Below are positions 15,630-23,544 of a stretch of DNA of 36,931 nt, piece after piece. This DNA is from an archaeon (GTDB lineage: Archaea > Thermoproteota > Nitrososphaeria > Nitrososphaerales > Gagatemarchaeaceae). The stretch is taken from positions 1 to 36,931 of the forward strand of contig CADDZR010000012.1 in assembly GCA_902812495.1 (NCBI GenBank). Direction: 5' to 3'. Positions within the stretch are counted from its first letter, which is position 1, and the number at the start of each line of letters is the position of its first letter. The notes beneath the pieces are model-generated. The model ran no database searches and was not told where the DNA came from. It was given only the letters and a program-made list of their open reading frames with translations. Made by a program: the position numbers and the translations under genes.

Positions 15630-16679
15630 GTGAAGAGTAAATTGCAAAAGGTAAACAGTAAAAAATATTTTCTTAATAGGCATTTGTGCTTGAACACAGC
15701 GGAGGATAAAACACGCTTTCTAAAACCAAACATGTTTATCTCGCTAGTCTTCCTCTCGTTGATTGTAAGGGCAATTCTCATCTATACAGTTCCACCTCTT
15801 CTTGATGTATTTTACTACGATACTCAGGCTATCTCAGCCTTTTTGCATGCAGTTAACCCGTATGGTCACACCTACGTCAACATACCCGACTGGCTTTCAA
15901 CCCCAGGTGCGCAGAACGTGTACACCTACCTTCCAGGTGTATTACTTTTCTTAATACCCTTTGGCCTCATAGGGGATGCTAGGTTAGGGCTCGTAACAGC
16001 AGACATGATAATAGGATGGGGCATATTTGTCATGATGGGAAGGCACTCCAAGAATGCATCTATTCTTTACCTACTTGCTCCTTTCTCAGTCCTTTTCAGT
16101 ACAGTGTACCCAAACAACTCACTAGTTGCGATGTGCTTCCTTGCTATTGCGCTCGTATTTGAAAGGGTTGGAAGGGAAATTATGTCTGCTGTTTTTTTTG
16201 GTCTTTCATTAGCATCAAGCCAATTTTTATTCCTCGTCTACCCATTCTTCCTCTTAAACAAAGCCAGGAGGCGCAAATTCAAATGGATAGCTGTTTCAGC
16301 CTTTTCCTTTCTCTTGGTTGTGCTCCCTTTCCTGATCTGGGATCCTAGTAATTTTATATTTGACACATTGACCTTCCAGTTCTCAAGAAGTGTAAGACCA
16401 CTTGTTGTTCCTGCAAAGATAGGTTACAACCTTAACCCAAGCCTCTCTGGCTTTTTTTACACATTTTTAGGTGTAACAGTACCACCCTATATTAGAATTG
16501 CAATCGTTGTTCTTCTTTTTGTGTTTTTTGCCAGAAGAGTTTCTGACATGAAATCGACGCTATTCAACTGCTCCTATTTCCTTGTTGCATCAATGTTCAT
16601 TCTTCCAAACGATTTCTCCTGGTGGTTTCTGGAGCTCCCGTTCCAAACACTGCTAACAGCTATCTCACTCGAAGTCTGA
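15630..16679 (+). CDS. Polytopic membrane protein, GT-C/DUF2029-like
   Basis: A 349-residue protein with about eight hydrophobic spans from residue 35 on. The region DVFYYDTQAISAFLHAVNPYGHTYVNIPDWL, with acidic residues in the first outside loop followed by NPY and YLPG, resembles DUF2029/GT87-type polyprenyl-sugar glycosyltransferases, so a sugar-transfer role is likely but not proven. The GTG at 15630 gives a basic 34-residue leader; an ATG at 15732, right before the first span, is an alternative. It is divergent from the aminotransferase gene by 66 bp. The 3' end overlaps vapC by 15 bp. Confidence 0.65.
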   Translation: MKSKLQKVNSKKYFLNRHLCLNTAEDKTRFLKPNMFISLVFLSLIVRAILIYTVPPLLDVFYYDTQAISAFLHAVNPYGHTYVNIPDWLSTPGAQNVYTYLPGVLLFLIPFGLIGDARLGLVTADMIIGWGIFVMMGRHSKNASILYLLAPFSVLFSTVYPNNSLVAMCFLAIALVFERVGREIMSAVFFGLSLASSQFLFLVYPFFLLNKARRRKFKWIAVSAFSFLLVVLPFLIWDPSNFIFDTLTFQFSRSVRPLVVPAKIGYNLNPSLSGFFYTFLGVTVPPYIRIAIVVLLFVFFARRVSDMKSTLFNCSYFLVASMFILPNDFSWWFLELPFQTLLTAISLEV

Positions 16680-17084
16680 AGGTTCCGCAATCTTTACCCT
16701 GTATTTTCTTGCAGCCTCAATCTGTTTCCTATCCATGGAGAGGAGGGGTATCTTTAGCTTTGCTGCAAGCGCAATGTATACCGCATCGTATACTGAAAGG
16801 TTTTCCTTGATTGCAATTTCAACAGAGCTCTCAAGTATCTCCTTCTTTTGATGGAATTTTATGTTTGTGCCTGAAAGTAAGGCCATTGCATGTACAGCGT
16901 TTTTTAGATGCCTTTCCTCTATAATACCTTGCTTCCACGCCGAAACCAAGGCACTTGCTGTTTCAGCAAGCAAAAGTTCGACGCTCTCTGCACCCTTCAA
17001 AAGCGCCTCCCTTACAGCTTGGTGGCTCTTCTCCTTCAGGAAGAAGGAAAGGAGGGCTGAGGAATCAAGTACTGTCCTCTCTAT
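16665..17084 (-). CDS. vapC: VapC-like PIN-domain toxin with apparent ATA start
   Basis: A PIN-domain ribonuclease, the toxin of a type II pair. Four catalytic acids are visible in the frame: Asp in TVLDSSALLSFF, Glu in LLLAETASALV, Asp in SVYDAVYIALA and Asp in LLSMDRKQ. To include the first, the protein must begin upstream of the TTG at 17000, yet between the in-frame TGA at 17090-17088 and that TTG there is no ATG, GTG or TTG. The best start is ATA at 17084: GGTGA lies six bases before it, and it gives a 139-residue protein of normal VapC length. It overlaps vapB by 20 bp. A rare start, a +1 shift out of vapB, or a start lost by mutation or sequencing error are the alternatives. Confidence 0.8.
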   Translation of the reverse strand: MERTVLDSSALLSFFLKEKSHQAVREALLKGAESVELLLAETASALVSAWKQGIIEERHLKNAVHAMALLSGTNIKFHQKKEILESSVEIAIKENLSVYDAVYIALAAKLKIPLLSMDRKQIEAARKYRVKIAEPSDFE

Positions 17085-17295
17085 CTTTTCTCACCAACCT
17101 CGAGGATGTCCCCTCTGGAAGTTCGGGCATGTCGCTTAGAATCTGCTCCGCCTGTTTGAGGTTCTCTTCCCTCTTTATTTGTTCAATGCTTTTAATTATA
17201 AAATCCCTTATTGCTTCAGGCCAGTCAACCCTCTGCTTGTACTTCATCATTTCTTTCTTTGTTTGCTCGTCTATCTTAACGCTGACAACCGGCAC
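17065..17295 (-). CDS. vapB: VapB-like ribbon-helix-helix antitoxin
   Basis: A 76-residue antitoxin. The N-terminal strand VVSVKIDEQTKKEMMKYKQRVDWPEAIRDFIIKSIEQIK matches the ribbon-helix-helix pattern of CopG/VapB DNA-binding proteins; the acidic and basic tail (EQILSDMPELPEGTSSRLVRKDRED) would wrap VapC. The start is a GTG at 17295, about 25 bp from a TATA box (17316-17324), so the mRNA is probably leaderless. The start is directly preceded by a GGTATACCC palindrome, with a second copy beyond the TATA box, which fits autoregulation by VapB-VapC. The stop lies inside vapC. Confidence 0.88.
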   Translation of the reverse strand: MPVVSVKIDEQTKKEMMKYKQRVDWPEAIRDFIIKSIEQIKREENLKQAEQILSDMPELPEGTSSRLVRKDREDST

Positions 17296-17340
17296 GGTAT
17301 ACCCATGGGTAAACTAATTTATATCCCTTCTGGTATACCC
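17296..17340. promoter_or_regulatory. vapB: vapBC promoter with repeated operator palindromes
   Basis: GGTATACCC occurs at 17296-17304 and again at 17332-17340, 36 bp apart; each contains the perfect palindrome GGTATACC. TACCCATGGGTA, a perfect 12-bp palindrome, lies at 17300-17311. The TATA box (ATTTATATC, 17316-17324) sits between the copies, and one copy abuts the vapB GTG. Flanking a TATA box with operators is what an autorepressed antitoxin promoter would need. The same box read on the plus strand could drive a transcript starting near 17346. Confidence 0.65.
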
Positions 17341-17356
17341 TTGGTGTGAGCTTAAG

Positions 17357-17442
17357 CCTCTCACCGCGTTGCCCCAGCATGAGGGATTAGTGCCGGAACA
17401 CCAATCCCAGATGCCAGCGGTGAGAGGTCCCTCTTCCGAGGG
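17357..17442 (+). ncRNA. Highly structured non-coding segment, candidate small RNA
   Basis: CCTCTCACCGC (17357-17367) pairs perfectly with GCGGTGAGAGG (17417-17427), 11 bp. Inside, GCAT/ATGC, a GA/AG tandem mismatch, GGGATT/AATCCC and GTG/CAC continue the stem to a CCGGAA loop, with an uneven internal loop (nine bases against two). A second hairpin CCCTC-TTCC-GAGGG follows at 17429-17442. A TATA box at 17316-17324 is about 26 bp before a possible start near 17346. The GA/AG tandem is on the plus strand only, which suggests the RNA reads plus. It does not match tRNA, 5S or SRP RNA as I know them, and an ACA box is missing. A DNA-level inverted repeat is the alternative. Confidence 0.4.
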
Positions 17443-17502
17443 CAATATACTCTTCATACAGTGTGATTTAAACATAATCTCAGCAGCTTCCTCGAATCAA
17501 AT

Positions 17503-17510
17503 ATTTAAAT
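17503..17510 (+). promoter_or_regulatory. TATA box for the membrane protein gene at 17535
   Basis: ATTTAAAT inside an AAATATTTAAATGG stretch is centred about 28 bp before the ATG at 17535, and no Shine-Dalgarno site is present, so the mRNA is probably leaderless. The rest of the gap from 17443 to 17502 shows nothing further. Confidence 0.5.
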
Positions 17511-17534
17511 GGGGTATTATGAACCAGCAAGATT

Positions 17535-18080
17535 ATGGAAGATAATTCATCCACACCCCTAATGGATAATAGGACGAGACTTGTCTTCAGGCTTAGTTGC
17601 TGGATATCTGGTCTTGTCATAGTTTTTGTCTTTGTGTATGGACTGATAGCATCCATAGTTACAACTGGCGGGAGCTTTGCAATCGGGGGTGCCCTTGTAA
17701 ATGTTTTCTGGCCACTTCCCTGGTTTGCCCAGCCCGTAACTTATCTCAGCATTGCTTCTGTTGTATTTTTCTATTCAGCGCTAAGGCTTTGGGAAGATAA
17801 GATATCAAAGTGGCCACAGTACACACTCTCCCTTATACAGCTGCTTGGTTTTGTAATTGCCTTTGCATCTGCTTACGAGGTTCTTTACAACTTCATGCTC
17901 TGGGGCTCACTTTTTAGCTACGACCTCCTTCTCCAGAACAAGGATCCAAATCTTGTACTAACGCCCTTCCAGCCTCCTTGGTACCTTGTCTTTGCAACAA
18001 AGATCTTCTCAGCAACTTTCGTGATAAGTGGGTATACTGTGTACTACATAAGGAGACTCAACAAAACTGGTGTCATTTAG
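17535..18080 (+). CDS. Unrecognised four-span membrane protein
   Basis: A 181-residue protein with a short polar N-terminus and about four hydrophobic spans (near 22-48, 65-85, 98-125 and 148-170), ending in a short basic tail (RRLNKTG). Two outside or inside loops are rich in Pro, Trp and Phe (FWPLPWFAQP, PFQPPWYLVF). I do not recognise the family. It is followed by a convergent gene for another small membrane protein, overlapping by 8 bp. Confidence 0.7.
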   Translation: MEDNSSTPLMDNRTRLVFRLSCWISGLVIVFVFVYGLIASIVTTGGSFAIGGALVNVFWPLPWFAQPVTYLSIASVVFFYSALRLWEDKISKWPQYTLSLIQLLGFVIAFASAYEVLYNFMLWGSLFSYDLLLQNKDPNLVLTPFQPPWYLVFATKIFSATFVISGYTVYYIRRLNKTGVI

Positions 18081-18438
18081 CAACCCCCTCAGGTCTTGAA
18101 GCAAGGAAGAGGAAGAAATGGAATATACCTATTGCAGAAAATAGAGCAATCGAAACTAAACCAAGCTCAACTAGGGCTGAACTGAGAAGGAGAGAAGAGA
18201 AGTATATCTGGAGGACAGATATCGCAACACCATAGAGAGATGCTGCGGCCGCAAGTGAATAGGAGAACCTTGAACTAGGAACAAAGGCTAGAAAAGCTGA
18301 TGAAAGAAAGCATGCTGCGGCAGGCCAGACCAAGAGGTAGGTGAAGGAAAAGTAAGCTAGGAGTATCCATAGGACACCTGCGACAGCAAACAAAAACTTG
18401 GCCTTCTTGCCAAACTTTTCTTTTATTGTTGACAACAC
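18073..18438 (-). CDS. Unrecognised small membrane protein
   Basis: About 121 residues from a GTG at 18438, with four predicted hydrophobic spans after a basic start (TIKEKFGKKAKFLF). The frame is open back to an ATG at 18504, but that would place the start across the polB promoter; a TATA box (18459-18466) about 25 bp before the GTG favours the shorter form. The product is rich in Ala, Ser, Leu and Phe with no recognisable motif. Divergent from polB. Confidence 0.6.
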   Translation of the reverse strand: MLSTIKEKFGKKAKFLFAVAGVLWILLAYFSFTYLLVWPAAACFLSSAFLAFVPSSRFSYSLAAAASLYGVAISVLQIYFSSLLLSSALVELGLVSIALFSAIGIFHFFLFLASRPEGVAK

Positions 18439-18458
18439 CTCGGCCAGCTTGAGATAGC

Positions 18459-18466
18459 AATATAAG
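18459..18466. promoter_or_regulatory. Shared TATA box between polB and the minus-strand membrane gene
   Basis: AATATAAG (CTTATATT on the minus strand) is centred about 25 bp before the GTG at 18438 and about 36 bp before the polB ATG at 18499, leaving polB a leader of roughly ten bases. It is the only strong A/T block between the two starts. Confidence 0.5.
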
Positions 18467-18498
18467 TTTGGACCTTTGGAGGATATGTACTGGTTCAA

Positions 18499-21033
18499 AT
18501 GCAAGCGCTAGAGAAGAGTGACATAGAGCTTAAGCTTGAGGAGCTGACAAAGCCTGTGCAGGATCTTCAGGAAGGTCTCCTTGTTTCGGCAGGCTACGAC
18601 GGAGAAAAGAAGCTTGCATTTCTGAAATTTTATGATCCTAAAAGCGAAAGAATTTACATATGGTTTGATAACACAGGACACAAACCATACTGTTACACGA
18701 AGCTTGAGAGAAACGAGCTCCAGGATATACTAAAGAGGGAAGATGTTGAGGATATCGTCGAAGAGGAGAAGTTTGATTTGTTACTTGACAAGAAAATAAG
18801 GGTAAGAAAGATAATTGCAAAAGATCCTCTAGCTATTGGTGGTACTCAAACAAGCATAAGAGAACAGATAAAAGCATGGGAGGCAGATATCAAGTACTAC
18901 GAGAACTATGCCTACGACATGGGTCTTAAAATGGGAACTTATTACAGGATATCTGCAGGCTCAATTCAGCCCGTTAAGTACAGCATAGGGAAAACAGTTG
19001 AAAACTCACTCCAAAATATATTGTCTAGGAATTCGATCGAATTCCATCCGTACATAAGAGAATGGGCTGAGCTTCTCGGCCAGCCTCTTGTAAACTTTAA
19101 GAGGGTTGCACTTGATATAGAGGTCGCAAATGAGGCTGGGAGGGTTCCAGATTCAGATAAGGCTTCTCTGCCCATAATTGCTGTATCCTTTTACAACGAA
19201 GTAGAGAAGATCGTATTTGTTTTAATGAGGGACGGAAAGGAAACTTTTGAAACGTCAGACTTTTCACTGAAGGTTTTCGATGATGAGAGAGAACTTGTAA
19301 GAGCTGTCTTCAGGAAGATTTTGGAGTATCCGGTTATCGTTACCTTTAACGGCGATGATTTTGACTTGAGGTATCTCTACAACAGGGCAAAGAACATTGG
19401 CATACCAGACACAGAGAACCCGATACAGATACAGAGGCAGGAAGCCTCCCTGAAGCACGGGATACACATAGACCTCTACAGGTTCTTCACAAACAAATCT
19501 GTCCAGGTCTATGCTTTCAGTAACAAGTACAGCGAGCATACACTAAACGGTGTAGCTGAGGCATTGCTTGGCAAGACAAAGATAGAATTTGAGGGAGAGA
19601 TATCTGACCTACCTCTCGATAGACTTGCGTTGTACTGCCTGAAGGACTCACAGATAACATACGAGCTAACTTCATTTTCAGGTTCAATTGTAATGCGTTT
19701 GCTCCTTGTTTTCTCGAGGATAGCAAAGATGCCAATTAACGACGTTGCAAGGCTTGGCGTTTCAAACTGGATAAGAAGCATGCTTTTCTATGAGCACAGG
19801 AGGATAAAAGCGCTTATCCCCAGGACAGATGAACTTCTTGCAAAAGGAGGTGCAAGCTCTCAGGCAACAATAAAGGGAAAGAAGTACAGGGGTGGACTTG
19901 TAATCGAGCCGACTCCAGGGGTCTACTTTGATGTTAGCGTGCTTGACTTTGCAAGCCTCTATCCAAGCCTAATAAAGGTCCAGAACCTATCCTACGAAAC
20001 AGTCAACTGCATACACGAAGAATGTAGGAGCAACGTGATACCCGATACAACCCACTGGGTCTGCAGGAAGAGAAGGGGTATAACTAGCCTTGTGATAGGT
20101 TCATTGAGGGATCTGAGGGTAAGCCATTACAAGCAGCTTGCAAAGGACACAACACTCTCTAAGGAAGAGAGGGAGCTCTACTCTGTTGTATCCCAAGGCC
20201 TCAAGGTTATACTCAATGCGGGCTACGGTGTTATGGGCTTTGAAACATTTGCATTTTACTGCCTTCCAGTAGCTGAGGCAACAGCAGCGCTTGGCAGGTA
20301 CGCAATAACAAAGACAATAGAGAAATGCAGAAGCCTTGGGATAACAGTTCTTTATTCAGACACAGACTCTCTCTTCCTTCATAAGCCAACAAACGAGCAG
20401 ATATCAACTGTGACAAGGTGGGCAGAGACAGAGCTTGGGGTCGAGCTAGACCTTGACAAGGTGTACCGCTACGTAGCATTCAGTAGCAGAAAGAAAAACT
20501 ACTTTGGAGTGCTTCAGGATGGTACAGTCGATATAAAGGGGCTGACAGGAAAGAAATCCCAGACACCAGAATTCCTTAAGAAGACATTTTACGATGCACT
20601 CCAGATACTCAGCGAAGTTAAGAGCAAGGAGGATTTTGATAGGGCTAGGGAGAGAATCAGGGACCTTCTCTCAAGCACTGTCTCAAATCTGAGGGGAAAG
20701 AAAATACCCATAGAACAGCTTGCATTTAACGTGATGATGGGAAAGCCTACCTCGAAATACAACGAAACAACACCACAGCATGTTAAGGCGGCCCAGCTTC
20801 TGGAGAAAAGTGGGAGGGAAGTAAAGGCAGGTGAAATAATATCCTTTGTTAAAACAAGGAGCCCTCCCTATGTCAAGCCTGTTGAGCTTGCCTCTGTCGA
20901 TGAGGTCGACGTTGATAAATACCTTGAGTACGCTAGGTCCATGTTTGACCAGATGCTAGATGCACTAGATTTTAGCTTTGACGAGATAATGGGAACAACA
21001 ACACTGGATCTTTTCTGGCCTACAACTACATAA
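18499..21033 (+). CDS. polB: Family B DNA polymerase with 3'-5' exonuclease
   Basis: Replicative or repair DNA polymerase of 844 residues. The exonuclease motifs are VALDIEVA (Exo I, about residue 205), TFNGDDFDLRYLYN (Exo II) and YCLKDSQITYEL (Exo III). The polymerase motifs are DFASLYPSLIKVQNLS (motif A, about 482), KVILNAGYGVMG (motif B) and YSDTDSLF (motif C, about 618-625). All catalytic acids are present, and there is no intein. The C-terminus TTTLDLFW fits a PIP-box pattern for binding the PCNA clamp. The end overlaps the convergent thrS gene by 8 bp. Expected to be an active replicase or repair enzyme. Confidence 0.96.
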   Translation: MQALEKSDIELKLEELTKPVQDLQEGLLVSAGYDGEKKLAFLKFYDPKSERIYIWFDNTGHKPYCYTKLERNELQDILKREDVEDIVEEEKFDLLLDKKIRVRKIIAKDPLAIGGTQTSIREQIKAWEADIKYYENYAYDMGLKMGTYYRISAGSIQPVKYSIGKTVENSLQNILSRNSIEFHPYIREWAELLGQPLVNFKRVALDIEVANEAGRVPDSDKASLPIIAVSFYNEVEKIVFVLMRDGKETFETSDFSLKVFDDERELVRAVFRKILEYPVIVTFNGDDFDLRYLYNRAKNIGIPDTENPIQIQRQEASLKHGIHIDLYRFFTNKSVQVYAFSNKYSEHTLNGVAEALLGKTKIEFEGEISDLPLDRLALYCLKDSQITYELTSFSGSIVMRLLLVFSRIAKMPINDVARLGVSNWIRSMLFYEHRRIKALIPRTDELLAKGGASSQATIKGKKYRGGLVIEPTPGVYFDVSVLDFASLYPSLIKVQNLSYETVNCIHEECRSNVIPDTTHWVCRKRRGITSLVIGSLRDLRVSHYKQLAKDTTLSKEERELYSVVSQGLKVILNAGYGVMGFETFAFYCLPVAEATAALGRYAITKTIEKCRSLGITVLYSDTDSLFLHKPTNEQISTVTRWAETELGVELDLDKVYRYVAFSSRKKNYFGVLQDGTVDIKGLTGKKSQTPEFLKKTFYDALQILSEVKSKEDFDRARERIRDLLSSTVSNLRGKKIPIEQLAFNVMMGKPTSKYNETTPQHVKAAQLLEKSGREVKAGEIISFVKTRSPPYVKPVELASVDEVDVDKYLEYARSMFDQMLDALDFSFDEIMGTTTLDLFWPTTT

Positions 21034-22723
21034 ACTTCCTTTCCATCTCCGCTATCTCTTCAGTAAACAAGTCAAGATCGATATCGTTTCTCTGCCTCCC
21101 TCCCCTTTCCCTCACGGAGATCCTTCCTGTCTCAGCCTCCCTTGCTCCAACTATAACAGAGAAGGGTATCTTTTTGAGCTGCGAGTCCCTTATCTTAGAG
21201 TTCAAGGTTCCCTGTTCAAGTAAAACCTCAGCCCTTACATTCTTTGATAGAAGCCTTTCATAGATTTTTCTTGCATAGTCATTGTACCTCTCAGAAACGG
21301 GTATGACAGAAACCTGTACAGGAGAGAGCCATACTGGCAGCTTGCCCTGGTAGTGCTCCAACAATATGCCGAGAAACCTCTCTATTGAGCCGTATATCAC
21401 TCTGTGTATTATAACGGGCCTGTGCTCCTGTCCGTCCTTTCCAATGTACTTCAACTCAAACCTTTCGGGAAGCTGGTAATCGAGTTGTATTGTGGCACAT
21501 TGCCACTCCCTTCCCATTGAATCACGCACATCAAAATCTATCTTTGGTCCGTAAAATGCTCCTTCCTTCTCCTTTATCACAGGTTCTATGCCCTTTTCCC
21601 TTAGAGAGTTTATCAGAACGTTTGTAGCTCTTTCCCATTGTTCCTCTGTGCCAAGATGTTCTTCTGGCATAGTAGAGACCTTTGCTGAGTAGTCAAGGGA
21701 AAATATCTTGTAAAAGTAATCGACAAGGTCTATGAGCTCCTTAAGCTCATTTTCAACCTGCTCTTCTGTGCAGAATATATGTGCATCATCCTGCGTGAAA
21801 CTCTTTACCCTGAAAAGACCTGATACAACACCGCTCAGCTCTTTCCTGAAGAGCATGTCGAAATCAGCAATTCTAAGCGGAAGATCCCTGTAGCTCCACC
21901 TTCTTGACATATAGTAGAGTATTGTTGAGGGGCAGTTCATTGGCTTAAGACCAAAGACCTCCTCATCGTTACCAAGGCTCGTAAGAAACATGTTTTCCTT
22001 GTAGTGTTCGTAGTGCCCGCTTAACTTCCAGAGGTCAACGTTTGCAAGAAGTGCTGTACTTATCTCAATGTATCCCCTTCTTTTCAGCTCCTTTCTTATT
22101 GTCTCGATAAGTATGTTCCTTATAGTTAGGCCCTTGTCGTGCCAGTAAGGCATGCTAGGCGAGGGCTCGTAGAAAGAAAAGAGGTCAAGCCTCTCTCCTA
22201 TTACCCTGTGGTCTGTCTCTGGCAGGCCGGTATGTTCAACCTTCCTCATCCTTGAAAGTAACTCCTTCTGGGTTGGCTCCTTTTTTCTCACAACTCTTGC
22301 CTGCTTTTTTTCTCCTTTCACGTAGCTCCTGGACATCTCTGCAAGCGGGTGACCCTTTACCTTTATCTGGAACTCCTTATTCCATCCAAAAGGTGCCCTC
22401 GTAACCTCAAAGCCTGTCTTTCTTGCTTCTTCTTCCATCTCCTTTAATATGAAAAGAGCATCTCTTGGAGCTGCAAGATTCTGGCTTAGGTGTGCAAAGG
22501 GATATATGAGTATTCTCTTAATACCGGTCTTCTCAGAAAAGGACCTGAGCTCCTGAACGAACATCTGAACAGTTTCCTTGTCGTCTCCCTCCTCCACCGC
22601 AGTAAACAGAACAAGAACGTCCTGCATCATGACAGGTTCTGTCCTAGAATCCTCTGCATCCGCTATTTCTTTTCTCACAGGTCTATACTCTATAAAATCC
22701 GCATGCATTTGTAGTATCTTCAT
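21026..22723 (-). CDS. thrS: Threonyl-tRNA synthetase, archaeal type
   Basis: Charges tRNA-Thr. From the ATG at 22723 the product is 565 residues. The N-terminus MKILQMHADFIEYRP and the following VLVLFTAVEEGDD and PFAHLSQNLA segments match the archaeal editing domain related to D-aminoacyl-tRNA deacylase, which removes mischarged serine. The class II core shows MNCPSTILYYM, RIADFDMLFRKELSGVVSGLFRVKSFTQDDAHIFC, and a C-terminal anticodon domain (LPVWLSPVQVSVIPVSERYNDYARKIYERL). The frame also opens at 22735, but 22723 is two bases after the upstream stop and gives the canonical N-terminus. It overlaps polB by 8 bp. Confidence 0.95.
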   Translation of the reverse strand: MKILQMHADFIEYRPVRKEIADAEDSRTEPVMMQDVLVLFTAVEEGDDKETVQMFVQELRSFSEKTGIKRILIYPFAHLSQNLAAPRDALFILKEMEEEARKTGFEVTRAPFGWNKEFQIKVKGHPLAEMSRSYVKGEKKQARVVRKKEPTQKELLSRMRKVEHTGLPETDHRVIGERLDLFSFYEPSPSMPYWHDKGLTIRNILIETIRKELKRRGYIEISTALLANVDLWKLSGHYEHYKENMFLTSLGNDEEVFGLKPMNCPSTILYYMSRRWSYRDLPLRIADFDMLFRKELSGVVSGLFRVKSFTQDDAHIFCTEEQVENELKELIDLVDYFYKIFSLDYSAKVSTMPEEHLGTEEQWERATNVLINSLREKGIEPVIKEKEGAFYGPKIDFDVRDSMGREWQCATIQLDYQLPERFELKYIGKDGQEHRPVIIHRVIYGSIERFLGILLEHYQGKLPVWLSPVQVSVIPVSERYNDYARKIYERLLSKNVRAEVLLEQGTLNSKIRDSQLKKIPFSVIVGAREAETGRISVRERGGRQRNDIDLDLFTEEIAEMERKFM

Positions 22724-22725
22724 AT

Positions 22726-22926
22726 TTAGATCCATCTTAGCTTTTCGAGGTCTTTATCCCTCTTTATCTGTTTCTTCAGCTCCTTGTAGTGTTTCTGGCA
22801 AATGTATACCCTCCTTCCTGTTTCCGAGAGCCTGAGGCCTGAAGCCTTATCCCTGCTTAAAGACCTTTCAGCCCTTTCGCCGCATCCCTCTACTGAGCAT
22901 CTTACTCCTTTATCTACTCTTCCCAA
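22726..22926 (-). CDS. Small zinc-finger-like protein upstream of thrS
   Basis: A 66-residue protein with a likely metal site of pattern C-x4-C ... C-x2-H (RCSVEGCGERA and YICQKHYKELKK) and a basic, lysine-rich C-terminal helix, as expected for a nucleic-acid or ribosome-associated protein. The start is a TTG at 22926 about 29 bp from a shared TATA box at 22949-22961. It ends two bases before the thrS ATG, so both are on one transcript. Function unknown. Confidence 0.8.
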   Translation of the reverse strand: MGRVDKGVRCSVEGCGERAERSLSRDKASGLRLSETGRRVYICQKHYKELKKQIKRDKDLEKLRWI

Positions 22927-22948
22927 CTCTGCCCTTCAAAGGATTCTA

Positions 22949-22961
22949 CATATATATAATA
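22949..22961. promoter_or_regulatory. Shared bidirectional TATA box, thrS operon and phosphatidyltransferase
   Basis: CATATATATAATA is centred about 29 bp from the TTG at 22926 (minus strand) and 23 bp from the GTG at 22978 (plus strand). The two starts are only 52 bp apart and neither has a Shine-Dalgarno site, so both transcripts appear leaderless and use the same box in opposite directions. Confidence 0.65.
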
Positions 22962-22977
22962 AGTTGTTTGGCATGGT

Positions 22978-23544
22978 GTGCTTGAAAATCTAAGGAAGCA
23001 GCTTTCAAACCTTCTTGAGAGCACTGGAAGGCTGTTCTCCAAAACAAAGCTACCTCCGACAGCGTTTACAGTGATTGGTTTTATGGTATCTACCCTTGCT
23101 TCATACTTTTTCTTTCTGGGCAAGGTAGAGTATGAGCGTGTAGCAGGTGTGCTAATACTCATTTCTGGCTTCTTTGACATAGTTGACGGCTCTGTTGCAA
23201 GGATAACAGGAAAAGTAACACAGAGGGGTGCATTCTTAGATTCAAACTTAGACAGGCTATCGGAAATCCTTCTTTACATGGGCATAGTTCTTGGCTCTCT
23301 TGCGAACGGTGCAATATCCATGTTTGCTCTTTCAATGAGCCTGATGGTCAGTTATGCGAGGGCAAGGGCGGAACCCTTTGGCGTGAAACTTTCAGGCGTT
23401 GGAATAGGTGAGAGGAGCGAGAGGCTTATTGTGCTCTCCCTCTCGTCTATACTTGGACTTGTTAGCTACGGTGTTCTCTTTGTCGCTGTCCTGGCAACAA
23501 TAACTTTTCTCCAGAGGCTTGTTTTCACTTCTAAAAGGCTCTAG
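22978..23544 (+). CDS. CDP-alcohol phosphatidyltransferase, probable archaetidylinositol phosphate synthase
   Basis: A membrane enzyme that joins CDP-archaeol to a polar alcohol phosphate to make a phospholipid. In 188 residues the family motif D-x2-DG-x2-AR-x8-G-x3-D-x3-D is intact as DIVDGSVARITGKVTQRGAFLDSNLDR (about 67-93). The later RARAEPFGVKLSGVGIGERSERLI segment resembles archaetidylinositol phosphate synthases, so that product is more likely than the glycerol one. There are about five spans. The GTG start at 22978 has a TATA box about 23 bp upstream. The end overlaps rps26e by four bases. Confidence 0.85.
   Translation: MLENLRKQLSNLLESTGRLFSKTKLPPTAFTVIGFMVSTLASYFFFLGKVEYERVAGVLILISGFFDIVDGSVARITGKVTQRGAFLDSNLDRLSEILLYMGIVLGSLANGAISMFALSMSLMVSYARARAEPFGVKLSGVGIGERSERLIVLSLSSILGLVSYGVLFVAVLATITFLQRLVFTSKRL

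Noticed and set aside
16665-17000. TTG at 17000 as the vapC start
   Set aside because: It would remove the strand with the first catalytic aspartate (VLDSSALLSFF), leaving an inactive PIN domain, while the upstream frame is well conserved in pattern.
17357-17442. tRNA, 5S rRNA, SRP RNA or H/ACA RNA at the structured segment
   Set aside because: There is no T-loop GTTCRA element, no SRP domain IV loop motif, and no ACA box directly after the outer stem; the pairing pattern does not fit 5S either.
17600-18235. Additional small open frames around 17597-18235
   Set aside because: They lie in other frames of two membrane-protein genes and are Cys/Trp-rich without motifs; the chosen frames have better promoters and hydrophobic pattern.
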